The notes beneath the pieces are model-generated. The model was not told the DNA's origin. It saw only the letters and a list, made by a program, of their open reading frames with translations, and did no database searches. The position numbers and the translations under genes are program-made. 64,000 bases of DNA from Chitinophaga eiseniae (GTDB lineage: Bacteria; Bacteroidota; Bacteroidia; Chitinophagales; Chitinophagaceae). This document shows, one piece after another, positions 23,716 through 32,016 of the stretch. The stretch covers positions 124,001 through 188,000 of the forward strand of contig NZ_JABAHZ010000005.1 of the NCBI RefSeq assembly GCF_012641265.1, written 5' to 3'. The stretch's first letter is position 1, and every line of letters starts with the position of its first letter.

Positions 23716-23736
23716 TGATCATAAAAGCTACCAGAT

Positions 23737-24222
23737 ATGAAAAATATTCTAATTCCAACAGACTTCTCCATACGATCTCTCAGTTATGTGCACAGCATCG
23801 TGGCACAACACCCTTACGAACCCGTAAATATCATATTGATGCATGCGCTACAGATGCCCGACTCGCTGTTCGACCTGGTTACCTACACCCGCAACAGCAG
23901 GCACCTGGAACTGATTTCGGCCGACTTCCAGGATGGTTGTGAAATCATCCGTAATAAATATTCTTCCGCTATTCACCAGTTGAAAATTGAATTCTTTCAC
24001 GGCAGCACCCGCGCAGCATTGCGCAACTTCCTGCTGGCACAGAACATCGACCTGATCATACAACCCGCAGATCATGAATATACGCCGCCTTCCAAAAGAA
24101 GCTATGATCCGGAGAAACTGATCAGCAAATGCAACTACCCGAAAATGAAGATTCAATTGCAAAAACAACGGTTTGTGGCCAACAGATCCACCATATCAGC
24201 ACTTTTGCTGGCAACAGAATAA
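23737..24222 (+). CDS. Universal stress protein family
   Basis: A 161-residue single UspA-like domain: MKNILIPTDFSIRSLSYV at the start, a central Rossmann-type fold, and FFHGSTRAALRNFLLAQNIDLII. The ATP-binding Gly-rich loop of ATP-type Usp proteins (GxxGxxxxxxxxGS) is not seen, so it is probably of the non-binding kind. It is cytoplasmic. It lies downstream of the regulator array and ten bases upstream of the bestrophin gene, so the two are probably co-expressed under the neighbouring two-component system. Confidence 0.8.
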   Translation: MKNILIPTDFSIRSLSYVHSIVAQHPYEPVNIILMHALQMPDSLFDLVTYTRNSRHLELISADFQDGCEIIRNKYSSAIHQLKIEFFHGSTRAALRNFLLAQNIDLIIQPADHEYTPPSKRSYDPEKLISKCNYPKMKIQLQKQRFVANRSTISALLLATE

Positions 24223-24232
24223 AAGCAAGGTT

Positions 24233-25147
24233 ATGCTACTCAAGAAAAATATCCCCCTTAAATATGTATTCGGTAAAATCAGGTTCGAAATCATGCTGGT
24301 AGCGGTTTACTCGCTCACCATCAACATCCTTTATTACCAGTATGATGTCACCAACCTGGTGATCCCTATTGCAGTGCCCATGGTATTGGGTACGGTGCTT
24401 TCCCTCCTGCTGGCCTTCCGGTCTAACCAGGCCTACGACCGCTGGTGGGAAGCCAGAAGCATATGGGGCGCCATTGTAAATGATTCGCGCTCACTCACAA
24501 GGCAGGTACTCAGTTTGATGGATGCAACGTATCAGTCGGAAGACCTGACCCTGTTCCAGGAGCGCTTTGTAAAGCGACAGGCAGCATGGTGCTATAGCCT
24601 CGGACAATCGTTACGTAAGACAGATCCGCTCAAAGGTGTAGACAGACTATTAACAAGAAGGGAACTTAACTACCTGATGAAATATGATAATGTGCCCGCT
24701 GCCTTGTTGCTCTTACATGGAAAGGACCTCAAATATGCCCTGGAACAAGGCTGGATTAACCAGTATCAGCAAATAGCGCTGGATGAAACCTTGTCGCGGC
24801 TCTGCGATGCCATGGGAAAATGTGAACGTATTAAAAACACGGTGTTCCCGGCTACCTACAGCCTATACACCCACTTTACGCTCATCTTCTTCATACTGCT
24901 ATTGCCCTTTGCATTGATAGATGTGCTGGGATTTATGGAGATACCACTGGTAGTGGCCATTGCCTCTTCTTTCCTGCTGATAGAAAAGATGGCGATCAAC
25001 CTGCAGGATCCGTTTGAGAGCAAACCTACCGATACGCCGGTGACCACCATTTCCCGGAATATCGAAAAAGACCTCCGGCAAATGCTGCATGAACAATACC
25101 ATGCGCCGGAAGAAGCAGAAGAAAAGCCAGCCTACTACGTGCTGTAA
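24233..25147 (+). CDS. Bestrophin-family ion channel
   Basis: A 304-residue membrane protein of the bestrophin/YneE family. The diagnostic stretch is LLAFRSNQAYDRWWEARSIW, and a first hydrophobic pair lies at IMLVAVYSLTINILY and IPIAVPMVLGTVLSLLL. Late segments include FILLLPFALIDVLGFMEIP and the C-terminal LQDPFESKPTDTPVTTI. Bacterial bestrophins form pentameric channels in the inner membrane, cation-selective in the studied case. The ATG at 24233 is chosen because the longer frame overlaps the usp gene and adds an untypical N-terminus. Confidence 0.9.
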   Translation: MLLKKNIPLKYVFGKIRFEIMLVAVYSLTINILYYQYDVTNLVIPIAVPMVLGTVLSLLLAFRSNQAYDRWWEARSIWGAIVNDSRSLTRQVLSLMDATYQSEDLTLFQERFVKRQAAWCYSLGQSLRKTDPLKGVDRLLTRRELNYLMKYDNVPAALLLLHGKDLKYALEQGWINQYQQIALDETLSRLCDAMGKCERIKNTVFPATYSLYTHFTLIFFILLLPFALIDVLGFMEIPLVVAIASSFLLIEKMAINLQDPFESKPTDTPVTTISRNIEKDLRQMLHEQYHAPEEAEEKPAYYVL

Positions 25148-25205
25148 AAATACTTTGTGTTTAAGGTGTTCTTCCCAAAGAACCGTAATTTATAGCGTAG
25201 CGATC

Positions 25206-25229
25206 AAGCCCCCACTTCAGCGGGGGCTT
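25206..25229 (+). terminator. Rho-independent terminator after bestrophin gene
   Basis: AAGCCCCC and GGGGGCTT form an 8-bp stem with an 8-base loop followed by TTTTT. It ends the usp-bestrophin transcript. Confidence 0.85.
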
Positions 25230-25345
25230 TTTTATACTCACTCCCGAAAGGGAACATCGCTAAGGCTGTAACCAGGGTTAATAAAACTGATTTATCTCCA
25301 AAATAAATAAAATGGCTAATTTGTCGGTTTCATAAAACTGTTGCC

Positions 25346-26020
25346 TTGAAGAAAGTACTGAAGTACATCGCCTACACGCTGTTAACCTTTTTTAGCCTGA
25401 TTGGTATATACCTGCTGTCGGCGTATATCCTTTCCCGTATGAGCACCGCCAAAGAGCTGGTGAGCGATGCAGATATTCCTATTTACATCCTTACCAATGG
25501 TGTACATACCGACCTGGTAGTGCCCGTTCGTACCGCGCAAATCGACTGGAGCACCCGTATTCCATACCATAACACCATTGCCAACGATAGCAGCGCCCAG
25601 CTCCTGGCCTTCGGCTGGGGCGATAAAGGATTTTACCTGGAAACACCCACCTGGGCCGATCTAAAGGCCGGTACCGCCTTCAAAGCCGCCTTTAATTTAA
25701 GTACCGCCGCTATCCATGCCACCTACTATCATCAACTCAGGGAAAATGAAAGCTGTCGCCGTATTATGATCAGCGCATCCCAATACACCCGGTTAATACA
25801 ATATATCAACAACAGCTTTAAAACCGGCGCCGATGGCCTGCCGGTGAAGATAAACACCCACGCCAATTATGACAACAACGATGCCTTTTATGAAGCCAAA
25901 GGCAGCTATAACCTGTTTTATACCTGTAATACCTGGGCTAACAGCGGCCTGAAAAGCTGCGGACAAAAAGCCTGCCGCTGGACGATTTTTGATACGGGGA
26001 TATTTTATCAATACAGGTAA
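25346..26020 (+). CDS. DUF2459 / TIGR02117 family membrane-anchored protein
   Basis: The 224-residue protein has one N-terminal hydrophobic helix (IAYTLLTFFSLIGIYLLSAY) and a periplasmic domain with ILTNGVHTDLVVPV, FGWGDKGFYLETPTW and a late NLFYTCNTWANSGLK. These are landmarks of the TIGR02117/DUF2459 family, in which His, Asp and Cys residues are conserved and suggest a thiol hydrolase. The function is not established. The start is TTG at 25346 because the only upstream ATG runs into a stop. It is a single gene ending at a hairpin. Confidence 0.82.
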   Translation: MKKVLKYIAYTLLTFFSLIGIYLLSAYILSRMSTAKELVSDADIPIYILTNGVHTDLVVPVRTAQIDWSTRIPYHNTIANDSSAQLLAFGWGDKGFYLETPTWADLKAGTAFKAAFNLSTAAIHATYYHQLRENESCRRIMISASQYTRLIQYINNSFKTGADGLPVKINTHANYDNNDAFYEAKGSYNLFYTCNTWANSGLKSCGQKACRWTIFDTGIFYQYR

Positions 26021-26034
26021 TAAGCAAATAAAAA

Positions 26035-26061
26035 AGCCTCCCGGCATTATACCAGGAGGCT
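26035..26061. terminator. Hairpin shared by convergent genes
   Basis: AGCCTCC and GGAGGCT pair around a 13-base loop with A-rich and T-rich flanks (AAAAA before, AAAAT after). It lies between the stops of the DUF2459 gene and the minus-strand secreted protein gene. Confidence 0.7.
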
Positions 26062-26089
26062 AAAATATTCACGGATAAAGGGGAAACAA

Positions 26090-26491
26090 TTACATGGCAG
26101 GAGCACCTGAACCATCCACAGTGACAGCTTCCGCTACTCCATTGTTTATCGTACGCACGCAATAACGATCTACTCCATTGACAGTCTGCAGTGGTGTAAT
26201 ATCGTACAATGCAGATCCATACTTAGTTTCGAAGGTGTTTACTATATTCTTCGGAACGTATGCTTCCGTTACAGGTAATGCAGCCTGTGGCATCATATTC
26301 TGGGATTGTGCCGGCGCAACAATTACAATATGTTTCTTTTCTTCCTTACGCATTCTTCTCTCTTCCCTTCTTTCTTCTTTCTTCATATGGTGACGATGGC
26401 CCAACGTGTTCGCACTGGCAGTTGCCGGTATTATACCAACGGCAATCAACCCCATACCTGCTATCAATACATAATTCATCATCTTTTTCAT
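26090..26491 (-). CDS. Small secreted protein with charged linker
   Basis: The 133-residue product has a signal peptide ending in PATASA, then a highly charged stretch (KKEERREERRMRKEEKK), a Gln/Met/Pro linker, and a small C-terminal domain beginning VPKNIVNTFETKYG. The pattern of a short beta-alpha unit with YCVRTINNGVAEAVTVDG resembles PepSY-like beta-lactamase-inhibitor folds, but the match is too weak to name. It is probably periplasmic. It stands alone, with 418 bp of non-coding DNA upstream. Confidence 0.75.
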   Translation of the reverse strand: MKKMMNYVLIAGMGLIAVGIIPATASANTLGHRHHMKKEERREERRMRKEEKKHIVIVAPAQSQNMMPQAALPVTEAYVPKNIVNTFETKYGSALYDITPLQTVNGVDRYCVRTINNGVAEAVTVDGSGAPAM

Positions 26492-26584
26492 AGTCCATGG
26501 TTTTAGATGAAAGAATCTATTTCCAATACAAAGTTCCGTTATTAGGTATTATGTTGCGCACTTCTAGCAGGGTGATGAGTAGAT

Positions 26585-26614
26585 GCCGGTTGCAGCTCAG
26601 CAGCTGCGACCGGC
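26585..26614. other. Strong isolated hairpin in the 26492-26909 gap
   Basis: GCCGGTTGCAGCT and AGCTGCGACCGGC form a 13-bp stem with a single wobble and a 4-base CAGC loop. No T-run follows, and no gene ends here, so it is not an ordinary terminator. The 418-bp gap around it holds no reading frame I can support. It may belong to a leader or a small RNA of either strand. Confidence 0.5.
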
Positions 26615-26909
26615 TCCTGTTAGTCACTACAACTAATAGCAGATAGAGCAGCTATGGGCAATTTTAACAATCCATAAATATAGGATAAGAATTATGTGTG
26701 AGGCTTTTCTTTCTAAATTATTTTATTTTATCAGGATGAGATGAACTTACAACGAAACCTTGTTTATATAATATCATTAAAATAAGTCCGGTAATCCTGC
26801 CGACGCTAAACGGCCCATTTTTTCTACCTTAGCCGGGAAAAGTCCGGTATCCTTTGCATTTTCTAAAAGGATATCTATCAATGGGCCGCATTACCCTTAA
26901 CTTCCAACA

Positions 26910-27608
26910 ATGAACAAGCCATATATCATCTGCCACATGGTGGCATCTATCAACGGAAAAATACTCACCGAAAATTGGGAACATCCTCAAAAAGTAAAAC
27001 AATATTCTGCACTCTATAATAAAATTCACGAAGACTATCACACACAAGGGTGGATACTTGGCCGGGTATCGTTGGAAAAAGATTTTTATGAAGGCGCCAA
27101 AGCAGAACTTATCCAACCCACCAATACCATGAGCCGCGCCCCTTTCATAGGCGACAAAACCGCCAAAAGCTTTGCCGTGACCGTCGACACCAAAGGGAAA
27201 CTAGCCTGGGATACCAATGAAATCGGTGGCGATCATATTATTGCCGTTCTTACCGAAGATGTTAGCGATGATTACCTCTACTACCTGCAGCGTAAAAAAA
27301 TATCCTACGTCTTTGCGGGAAAAAAAGAAGTAGACATCAAAAAAGCACTGCATCACCTAATCACCCTGTTCCCCATCAAACAACTCATGCTGGAAGGCGG
27401 CAGCATTCTCAATGGCACCTTTCTCAATGAAGGTCTTATTGATGAATTTAGCGTATTGATTGTACCCATTGCCGATGGCACCCCCAATACCCCCACGGTA
27501 TTCGAAATTACCAAGCAGGCGGGCAAAGGGAAAGCAGCCTTACTGAAACTGGCGGGTGTGGAGAAGTTAGCAGGCGATGTGGTCTGGCTGAGGTATGTGT
27601 TGAAATAG
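26910..27608 (+). CDS. RibD C-terminal / dihydrofolate-reductase-like protein
   Basis: A 232-residue stand-alone RibD_C domain protein: ICHMVASINGKI at the start, GWILGRVSLEKDF, and the landmark LMLEGGSILNGTFLNEGLIDEF followed by VLIVPIADG. The fold binds NADPH and in riboflavin synthesis reduces a ribosyl-pyrimidine; stand-alone copies usually have other, unknown reductase roles. It is cytoplasmic. No other riboflavin gene is near. An SnoaL-like gene follows 87 bp downstream. Confidence 0.88.
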   Translation: MNKPYIICHMVASINGKILTENWEHPQKVKQYSALYNKIHEDYHTQGWILGRVSLEKDFYEGAKAELIQPTNTMSRAPFIGDKTAKSFAVTVDTKGKLAWDTNEIGGDHIIAVLTEDVSDDYLYYLQRKKISYVFAGKKEVDIKKALHHLITLFPIKQLMLEGGSILNGTFLNEGLIDEFSVLIVPIADGTPNTPTVFEITKQAGKGKAALLKLAGVEKLAGDVVWLRYVLK

Positions 27609-27695
27609 AAAATGTTTGCCTGATGACGGAAACCGCGTTCTTCCAAACCGTATATCATCATCATAACTTATTTTCTAACAAGTAAAATCTTAACC

Positions 27696-28055
27696 ATGAC
27701 AATCGAACAAATCGCCACCCGTTTGGCAGAACATTGCCGCAATGAAAAATTTACCCAGGCACAAACCGAGCTGTATGCGGATGATGCGGTGAGTATAGAA
27801 CCATACGCCACCCCTGATTTTGAGAAAGAAACCAAAGGGCTCCCGGCCTTAAAGGAAAAAGACCGAAAGTTTAACGCAATGGTGGAAGCAAGATATGGTT
27901 CTACCGTGTCTGCTCCCTTAATAGCCGGAAATTCATTTTGCTTTACCCTCACGATGGACGTCAAAATGAAAGGTAAGGACCGCCAAAAGTTTTCGGAACT
28001 TTGTGTGTATACCGTGAAGGACGGTAAAATTATTGCCGAGCAATTTTTTATGTAA
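27696..28055 (+). CDS. SnoaL/NTF2-like small protein, paralogue
   Basis: This 119-residue protein is a paralogue of the product at 4384-4731. Both share CREWKF/CRNEKF near residue 15, AQ-LF/AQTELY and the ending DGKIIxEQFF. It has a cone-shaped NTF2 fold by pattern, with no catalytic residue that can be named. It ends at a clear rho-independent terminator and may be co-transcribed with the RibD-like gene. Confidence 0.78.
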   Translation: MTIEQIATRLAEHCRNEKFTQAQTELYADDAVSIEPYATPDFEKETKGLPALKEKDRKFNAMVEARYGSTVSAPLIAGNSFCFTLTMDVKMKGKDRQKFSELCVYTVKDGKIIAEQFFM

Positions 28056-28065
28056 AAGAAAGTAT

Positions 28066-28093
28066 AGGCCGGTTTTATGGAAAAAACCGGCCT
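28066..28093 (+). terminator. Rho-independent terminator after SnoaL-like gene
   Basis: AGGCCGGTTTT pairs perfectly with AAAACCGGCCT around a 6-base loop and is followed by TTTT. Confidence 0.85.
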
Positions 28094-28222
28094 TTTAGCC
28101 TTGACGAAATGTATACACGCCTCATCAATTATCGCTCAAATCCGGATTTTGAGTGATGTAAGATGCCCGTCAGCAGCGGCAATAACCCACTTGACCGTAC
28201 ATTCACCGGCAAAATTATTTAC

Positions 28223-29611
28223 ATGATAAAATCCTTCTTTTTGCTGGCGGTTTCCTTTTTATGCCTGAATGTTACCTGCAGTTTTGCACAATCAGAGCAG
28301 GCTGAAAAACCGGAAAACAGGATCGACAAATTTGTGGACAAGCACCTTTTCACCATTGCACCCGGAGCAGTGGTATTGGTTGCCAAAGGTGAAAACATCA
28401 CCTATTATAAAGCCTTCGGTAAAGACAATGTGGCTAAGAACACGAAAATGAACAAAGAGACCGTATTCCGGATAGGGTCGCTCACCAAGCCATTTACAGC
28501 TATCGCCATCCTGATGCTGATGCAAGAACATAAAATTAACCTGAGTGATACCATACAGCAATATATACCCGATTTTCCGTTGAAAGCCTACCCGGTAACG
28601 ATAGAACATCTGTTGACCCATACTTCCGGCATAAAAAACTATTTTGAAATAAAAAATCAGGCAAAAGAAAAACAACAATATACCCCACGGGAAGCCATTG
28701 CCTATTTTGAAGAGGAACCACTGGAGTTTGAACCGGGAACACAATACCGGTACAGCAACTCTAATTACTACCTCTTAGGTTATATCATTGAAAAAGCGAG
28801 TGGACTAAGCTATCCGGATTTCATCCAAAAACGCATTTTTGATGTTGTAGGAATGCTACACTCCTACTACGGACAGGTGTCTGGCCGGCGATCCCGGTTG
28901 GCTGCCGGCTATTCCAGGTTCAATGGCAAAATGGAAGATGCAGCACTACAGGAAATCACTTCCATTTATGCTGCCGGAGGATTACTATCCAATGCAATGG
29001 ACTTATTACATTGGCACCAGGCTTTATTCAACGGGAAATTAATCAGCAACACAATGCTGACAAAGGCCATCAGCCCTTTTAGATTAAAAAATGGCCAGCT
29101 ATCGGAATATGGCTATGGATGGTTCCTATCCGGCATAGATAGCATGAAAACCATTGAGCATAGCGGATCAACGGATGGATACCAATCAGACCTCGTTTAT
29201 ATACCGGAGAAGGATACACGCATTATTACCCTGTTCAACTGTTATGAAGCTGACCGGGAGTGGATAATAGCCACCAATGATATAGCCAGGCTGGCCACCG
29301 GTCAGCCTTTGAAGGAGGATCTTCATTTATCGAAATCATCGCTTCAGCAATATACAGGGACCTATAAACACAACGAGGATTGGCAGATGATATTTACCAT
29401 GAAAGGAGATGATTTATATGTACGCTGTCCTAAAGCGGGGCTTCCTGATATAAAACTATACGCCCTGAAAGAGAATTATTTTTATACAAAGGAAACCCCT
29501 ATAAAATTTGAATTACTGAAGCAGCCTGACGGCAGCATGTTACTCGTTACCTATAACGATTCCGGCAAAGATGCAGAATGGAAGCGCGTTGATAAAACGA
29601 ACGGCGAATAA
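28223..29611 (+). CDS. Secreted serine hydrolase (class C beta-lactamase fold)
   Basis: A 462-residue exported enzyme. The signal peptide is MIKSFFLLAVSFLCLNVTCSFAQ. The nucleophile motif is SxxK in FRIGSLTKPFT, the second motif YxN in YRYSNSNYYLLG, and the third HSG in IEHSGSTDGYQ. A C-terminal lipocalin-like domain follows from about residue 370 (LQQYTGTYKHNEDWQ). The family (AmpC/PBP-like, EstB) holds esterases and D-aminopeptidases and is rarely a true beta-lactamase. The ATG at 28223 places the signal peptide correctly. It converges with the Asp-box lipoprotein gene after 16 bases, so it may serve the same glycan or peptide substrate. Confidence 0.9.
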   Translation: MIKSFFLLAVSFLCLNVTCSFAQSEQAEKPENRIDKFVDKHLFTIAPGAVVLVAKGENITYYKAFGKDNVAKNTKMNKETVFRIGSLTKPFTAIAILMLMQEHKINLSDTIQQYIPDFPLKAYPVTIEHLLTHTSGIKNYFEIKNQAKEKQQYTPREAIAYFEEEPLEFEPGTQYRYSNSNYYLLGYIIEKASGLSYPDFIQKRIFDVVGMLHSYYGQVSGRRSRLAAGYSRFNGKMEDAALQEITSIYAAGGLLSNAMDLLHWHQALFNGKLISNTMLTKAISPFRLKNGQLSEYGYGWFLSGIDSMKTIEHSGSTDGYQSDLVYIPEKDTRIITLFNCYEADREWIIATNDIARLATGQPLKEDLHLSKSSLQQYTGTYKHNEDWQMIFTMKGDDLYVRCPKAGLPDIKLYALKENYFYTKETPIKFELLKQPDGSMLLVTYNDSGKDAEWKRVDKTNGE

Positions 29612-29627
29612 CCCGGACTTATCCTGG

Positions 29628-30878
29628 CTAGTGCGGTAACAACCATTGCCAGATGGCAGGATTGGCGTAATTCCGGAAATACGGTATCCGGTGAAAGGTA
29701 ATAAAATTGGCATTATGCTGACTGTTCGCGCCACCTTCTCCGTCGTCAAATGCGGTGCGGGATACGAAAATAATATCCGGCCCCTCAAATTTGAAATCAA
29801 CATATTGAAAGCCGTGTGTGAGCACATCATGATGCGTGAGTACAATCCCTTGTATGTTCCAGTGGAGCAGGTCGGGAGAAGAAAGGAGCGCCAGCGTATT
29901 TCTGGTACGTTCTGCATTCCCGTTCTTGTATACATCGGGAACATAGTTACTGATGGACCAGTACAGGTTGCTCACCGGATCATGCAGGATGGCGAACTTC
30001 TTACAACCTCCGGGAAAAGGCACAAAGCCGGTTTGCGGATCAAACGAAGCGGTGGCTCCGTCGCTGCTGATCTTAATGATAGAAGCCAGTTCATCACCAT
30101 TCACCTGGTAATTGGTCCTTAAAACATCCACCATATCTCCGGAGGGTGTGACCACCGCATTTCCCTCCAGCCATCCTCCGAAATCTCCACCTAGGTAGGT
30201 GCTATTGTAACCCATCCGGTTACTTTGCAGCCAGCTGGAAGCTTTTAGCAGGTCGCTGTTTTCCGGTGCGGAGATCATAAAAGCACGGAATGCTTGTCCC
30301 CATACGGTACCACCGCCCATCAGGTCCTCCATGGCACGCCATATCCGGCCATTGTGACTGATTACGGGAGTGGGCGCACAATGATACTTGCCGTTCTGAC
30401 GAATCCTGCCCGTTTCCCCGTCAACCGGGTTTGTCCAGGTATGTCCTCCGTCGCCGGATTTCCGGATCAGGATGTCTCCGCCGGATTTTGAGGTTCCCAT
30501 GATGTATAAGGCATCGTGATGATAAAACAACTGTGACCAAAATTGTCCCTGTAAAGTGGCTATTTTATTCCATGTCTTCCCTTTGTTTTCCGATAAAAAC
30601 ACCCATGTCACCGGGGAATCAACATAAGGAGCAAGCGTACTATTGAGGTCGCACGACACCACGTAATTGCTGTCGGGCAGCACGCAGATAGATGGTGAAC
30701 CAAGATAGATCTGGGAGGATTGAGGAGAATGGGCTACCACAGTGCCAGGAACTGCCTGCATCTTACAGGTACTGTCGTTTTCCACCATCATCCCGTCATG
30801 GTCCTTTGTGCAGGCAGCCAGTACGACTATTGCAAATATGAATGCAAGCCTGGTTATTGGTTTTATAATATGATACAT
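29628..30878 (-). CDS. Asp-box (BNR) sialidase-like lipoprotein
   Basis: The 416-residue product is a lipoprotein (signal peptide ending VLAACTKD) predicted to form a beta-propeller. Two Asp-box repeats are visible: SENKGKTW and SGDGGHTW. These occur in exo-alpha-sialidases and related glycosidases. I cannot identify a full arginine triad or nucleophile Tyr/Glu, so catalytic activity is uncertain. It is the last gene of the minus-strand SusC/SusD locus, 24 bases after the discoidin protein, and so probably acts on the glycan imported there, at the cell surface. Confidence 0.78.
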   Translation of the reverse strand: MYHIIKPITRLAFIFAIVVLAACTKDHDGMMVENDSTCKMQAVPGTVVAHSPQSSQIYLGSPSICVLPDSNYVVSCDLNSTLAPYVDSPVTWVFLSENKGKTWNKIATLQGQFWSQLFYHHDALYIMGTSKSGGDILIRKSGDGGHTWTNPVDGETGRIRQNGKYHCAPTPVISHNGRIWRAMEDLMGGGTVWGQAFRAFMISAPENSDLLKASSWLQSNRMGYNSTYLGGDFGGWLEGNAVVTPSGDMVDVLRTNYQVNGDELASIIKISSDGATASFDPQTGFVPFPGGCKKFAILHDPVSNLYWSISNYVPDVYKNGNAERTRNTLALLSSPDLLHWNIQGIVLTHHDVLTHGFQYVDFKFEGPDIIFVSRTAFDDGEGGANSQHNANFITFHRIPYFRNYANPAIWQWLLPH

Positions 30879-30902
30879 TGACTAGTATTTTATGATGAAA
30901 GA

Positions 30903-31979
30903 TCAGTAGTCGAACACACCCAGCTCAGCGAAGGTCATTGTAATGTTTGCAGTAGTATTCCATTGATCAATGGAGCTGAACTTTATGTACCGCGCGGTCA
31001 TCCGGCCTGTAGGCACCAGGTGATACTGTACATCGTAATATTTTTCTTTCTCGAGAAACGTACCTGCTTTTGTCCAGATGCTGTTATCATCACTGGTATA
31101 CATCTCGAAATTTTTGCAGCCCGCACCATTCCAGCTGGCAGGCGATTCCTGCATCACAAACCCGGAAAATAAGGTTTGTTTACCCATATCAATCACAATC
31201 ACATGAGGATTGGCAGGCCTTGGAACGATGGTCCAGCTACTGTTCCACCAGGTATTACTTTTATTGTCGATCAGGTTTGAAGCGGGATAATTTGCCTGGA
31301 AACTGGAGGCATAGATAACCGACCAACCGGTTTTGGGATTGATGACGGGGACAGTATTTACAGATAAGGTCCATTGGTTGGTTTGTCCCGCTACAATGTC
31401 TCCTTCCATCGCCTGATCGGCAAACCCCGCGCTGACTTTATATCTCCCGGGAGCCAGGTTATAATACTTAACAATTCCCTGGTAGTCTGACTTACTGATG
31501 GCCACCTGGGTGGACGTCCCTCCATTCAGTAAATACAAGGTCAGGTTTAATCCTGGAATGGACTTCCCGTCTTTATCTGTCACCGTAAGCACTACATTTC
31601 CATTTTCAGGTGATAACGGCTGCAGCAGCAACTGCAACGTCCATTGATACCTTTTGCCTGCCTCTACGGTCTTAAACAGTGTATCGGGGCGAATCCCCAG
31701 GGTCTGGGAAACATGATGAAAGGCATAATCTGCCGCACCCAGATTCGAAAAACAAACCTTGCCCTTTTCATCGGCGATCATTTCCTTATAAGGGAAACTG
31801 GTATCATTCACCAGTGCAGTTGCTCCGATAGCAGCTCCCGGAATGGGATAGCCTTTGTAATCGACCACCTGGAGCACCACAGACGATTTAGTCGGATCGG
31901 CCATTTCTAAATTCTCCTGTTTGCAACCGACTACCTGGAAAAAGATGACCAGGGCCAGGCAATACAATACATATTTCAT
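30903..31979 (-). CDS. Surface lipoprotein with Cna/carboxypeptidase-type repeats and discoidin domain
   Basis: The 358-residue lipoprotein has a signal peptide ending FFQVVGCKQE. It then has two regulatory-type beta-sandwich repeats (VVDYKGYPIPGAAIGA and LTVTDKDGKSIPGLNLTL), and from about residue 220 an F5/8-type (discoidin) domain with SSFQANYPASNLIDNKSNTW and HVIVIDMGKQTLFSG. Discoidin domains bind carbohydrates. The start at 31979 was chosen because the longer frame overlaps SusD and hides the signal peptide. In position it is the accessory glycan-binding protein of the SusC/SusD system. Confidence 0.85.
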   Translation of the reverse strand: MKYVLYCLALVIFFQVVGCKQENLEMADPTKSSVVLQVVDYKGYPIPGAAIGATALVNDTSFPYKEMIADEKGKVCFSNLGAADYAFHHVSQTLGIRPDTLFKTVEAGKRYQWTLQLLLQPLSPENGNVVLTVTDKDGKSIPGLNLTLYLLNGGTSTQVAISKSDYQGIVKYYNLAPGRYKVSAGFADQAMEGDIVAGQTNQWTLSVNTVPVINPKTGWSVIYASSFQANYPASNLIDNKSNTWWNSSWTIVPRPANPHVIVIDMGKQTLFSGFVMQESPASWNGAGCKNFEMYTSDDNSIWTKAGTFLEKEKYYDVQYHLVPTGRMTARYIKFSSIDQWNTTANITMTFAELGVFDY

Positions 31980-32016
31980 AAAATTTCTTTTTATGTTGTT
32001 CAACAGATTTGATCCA

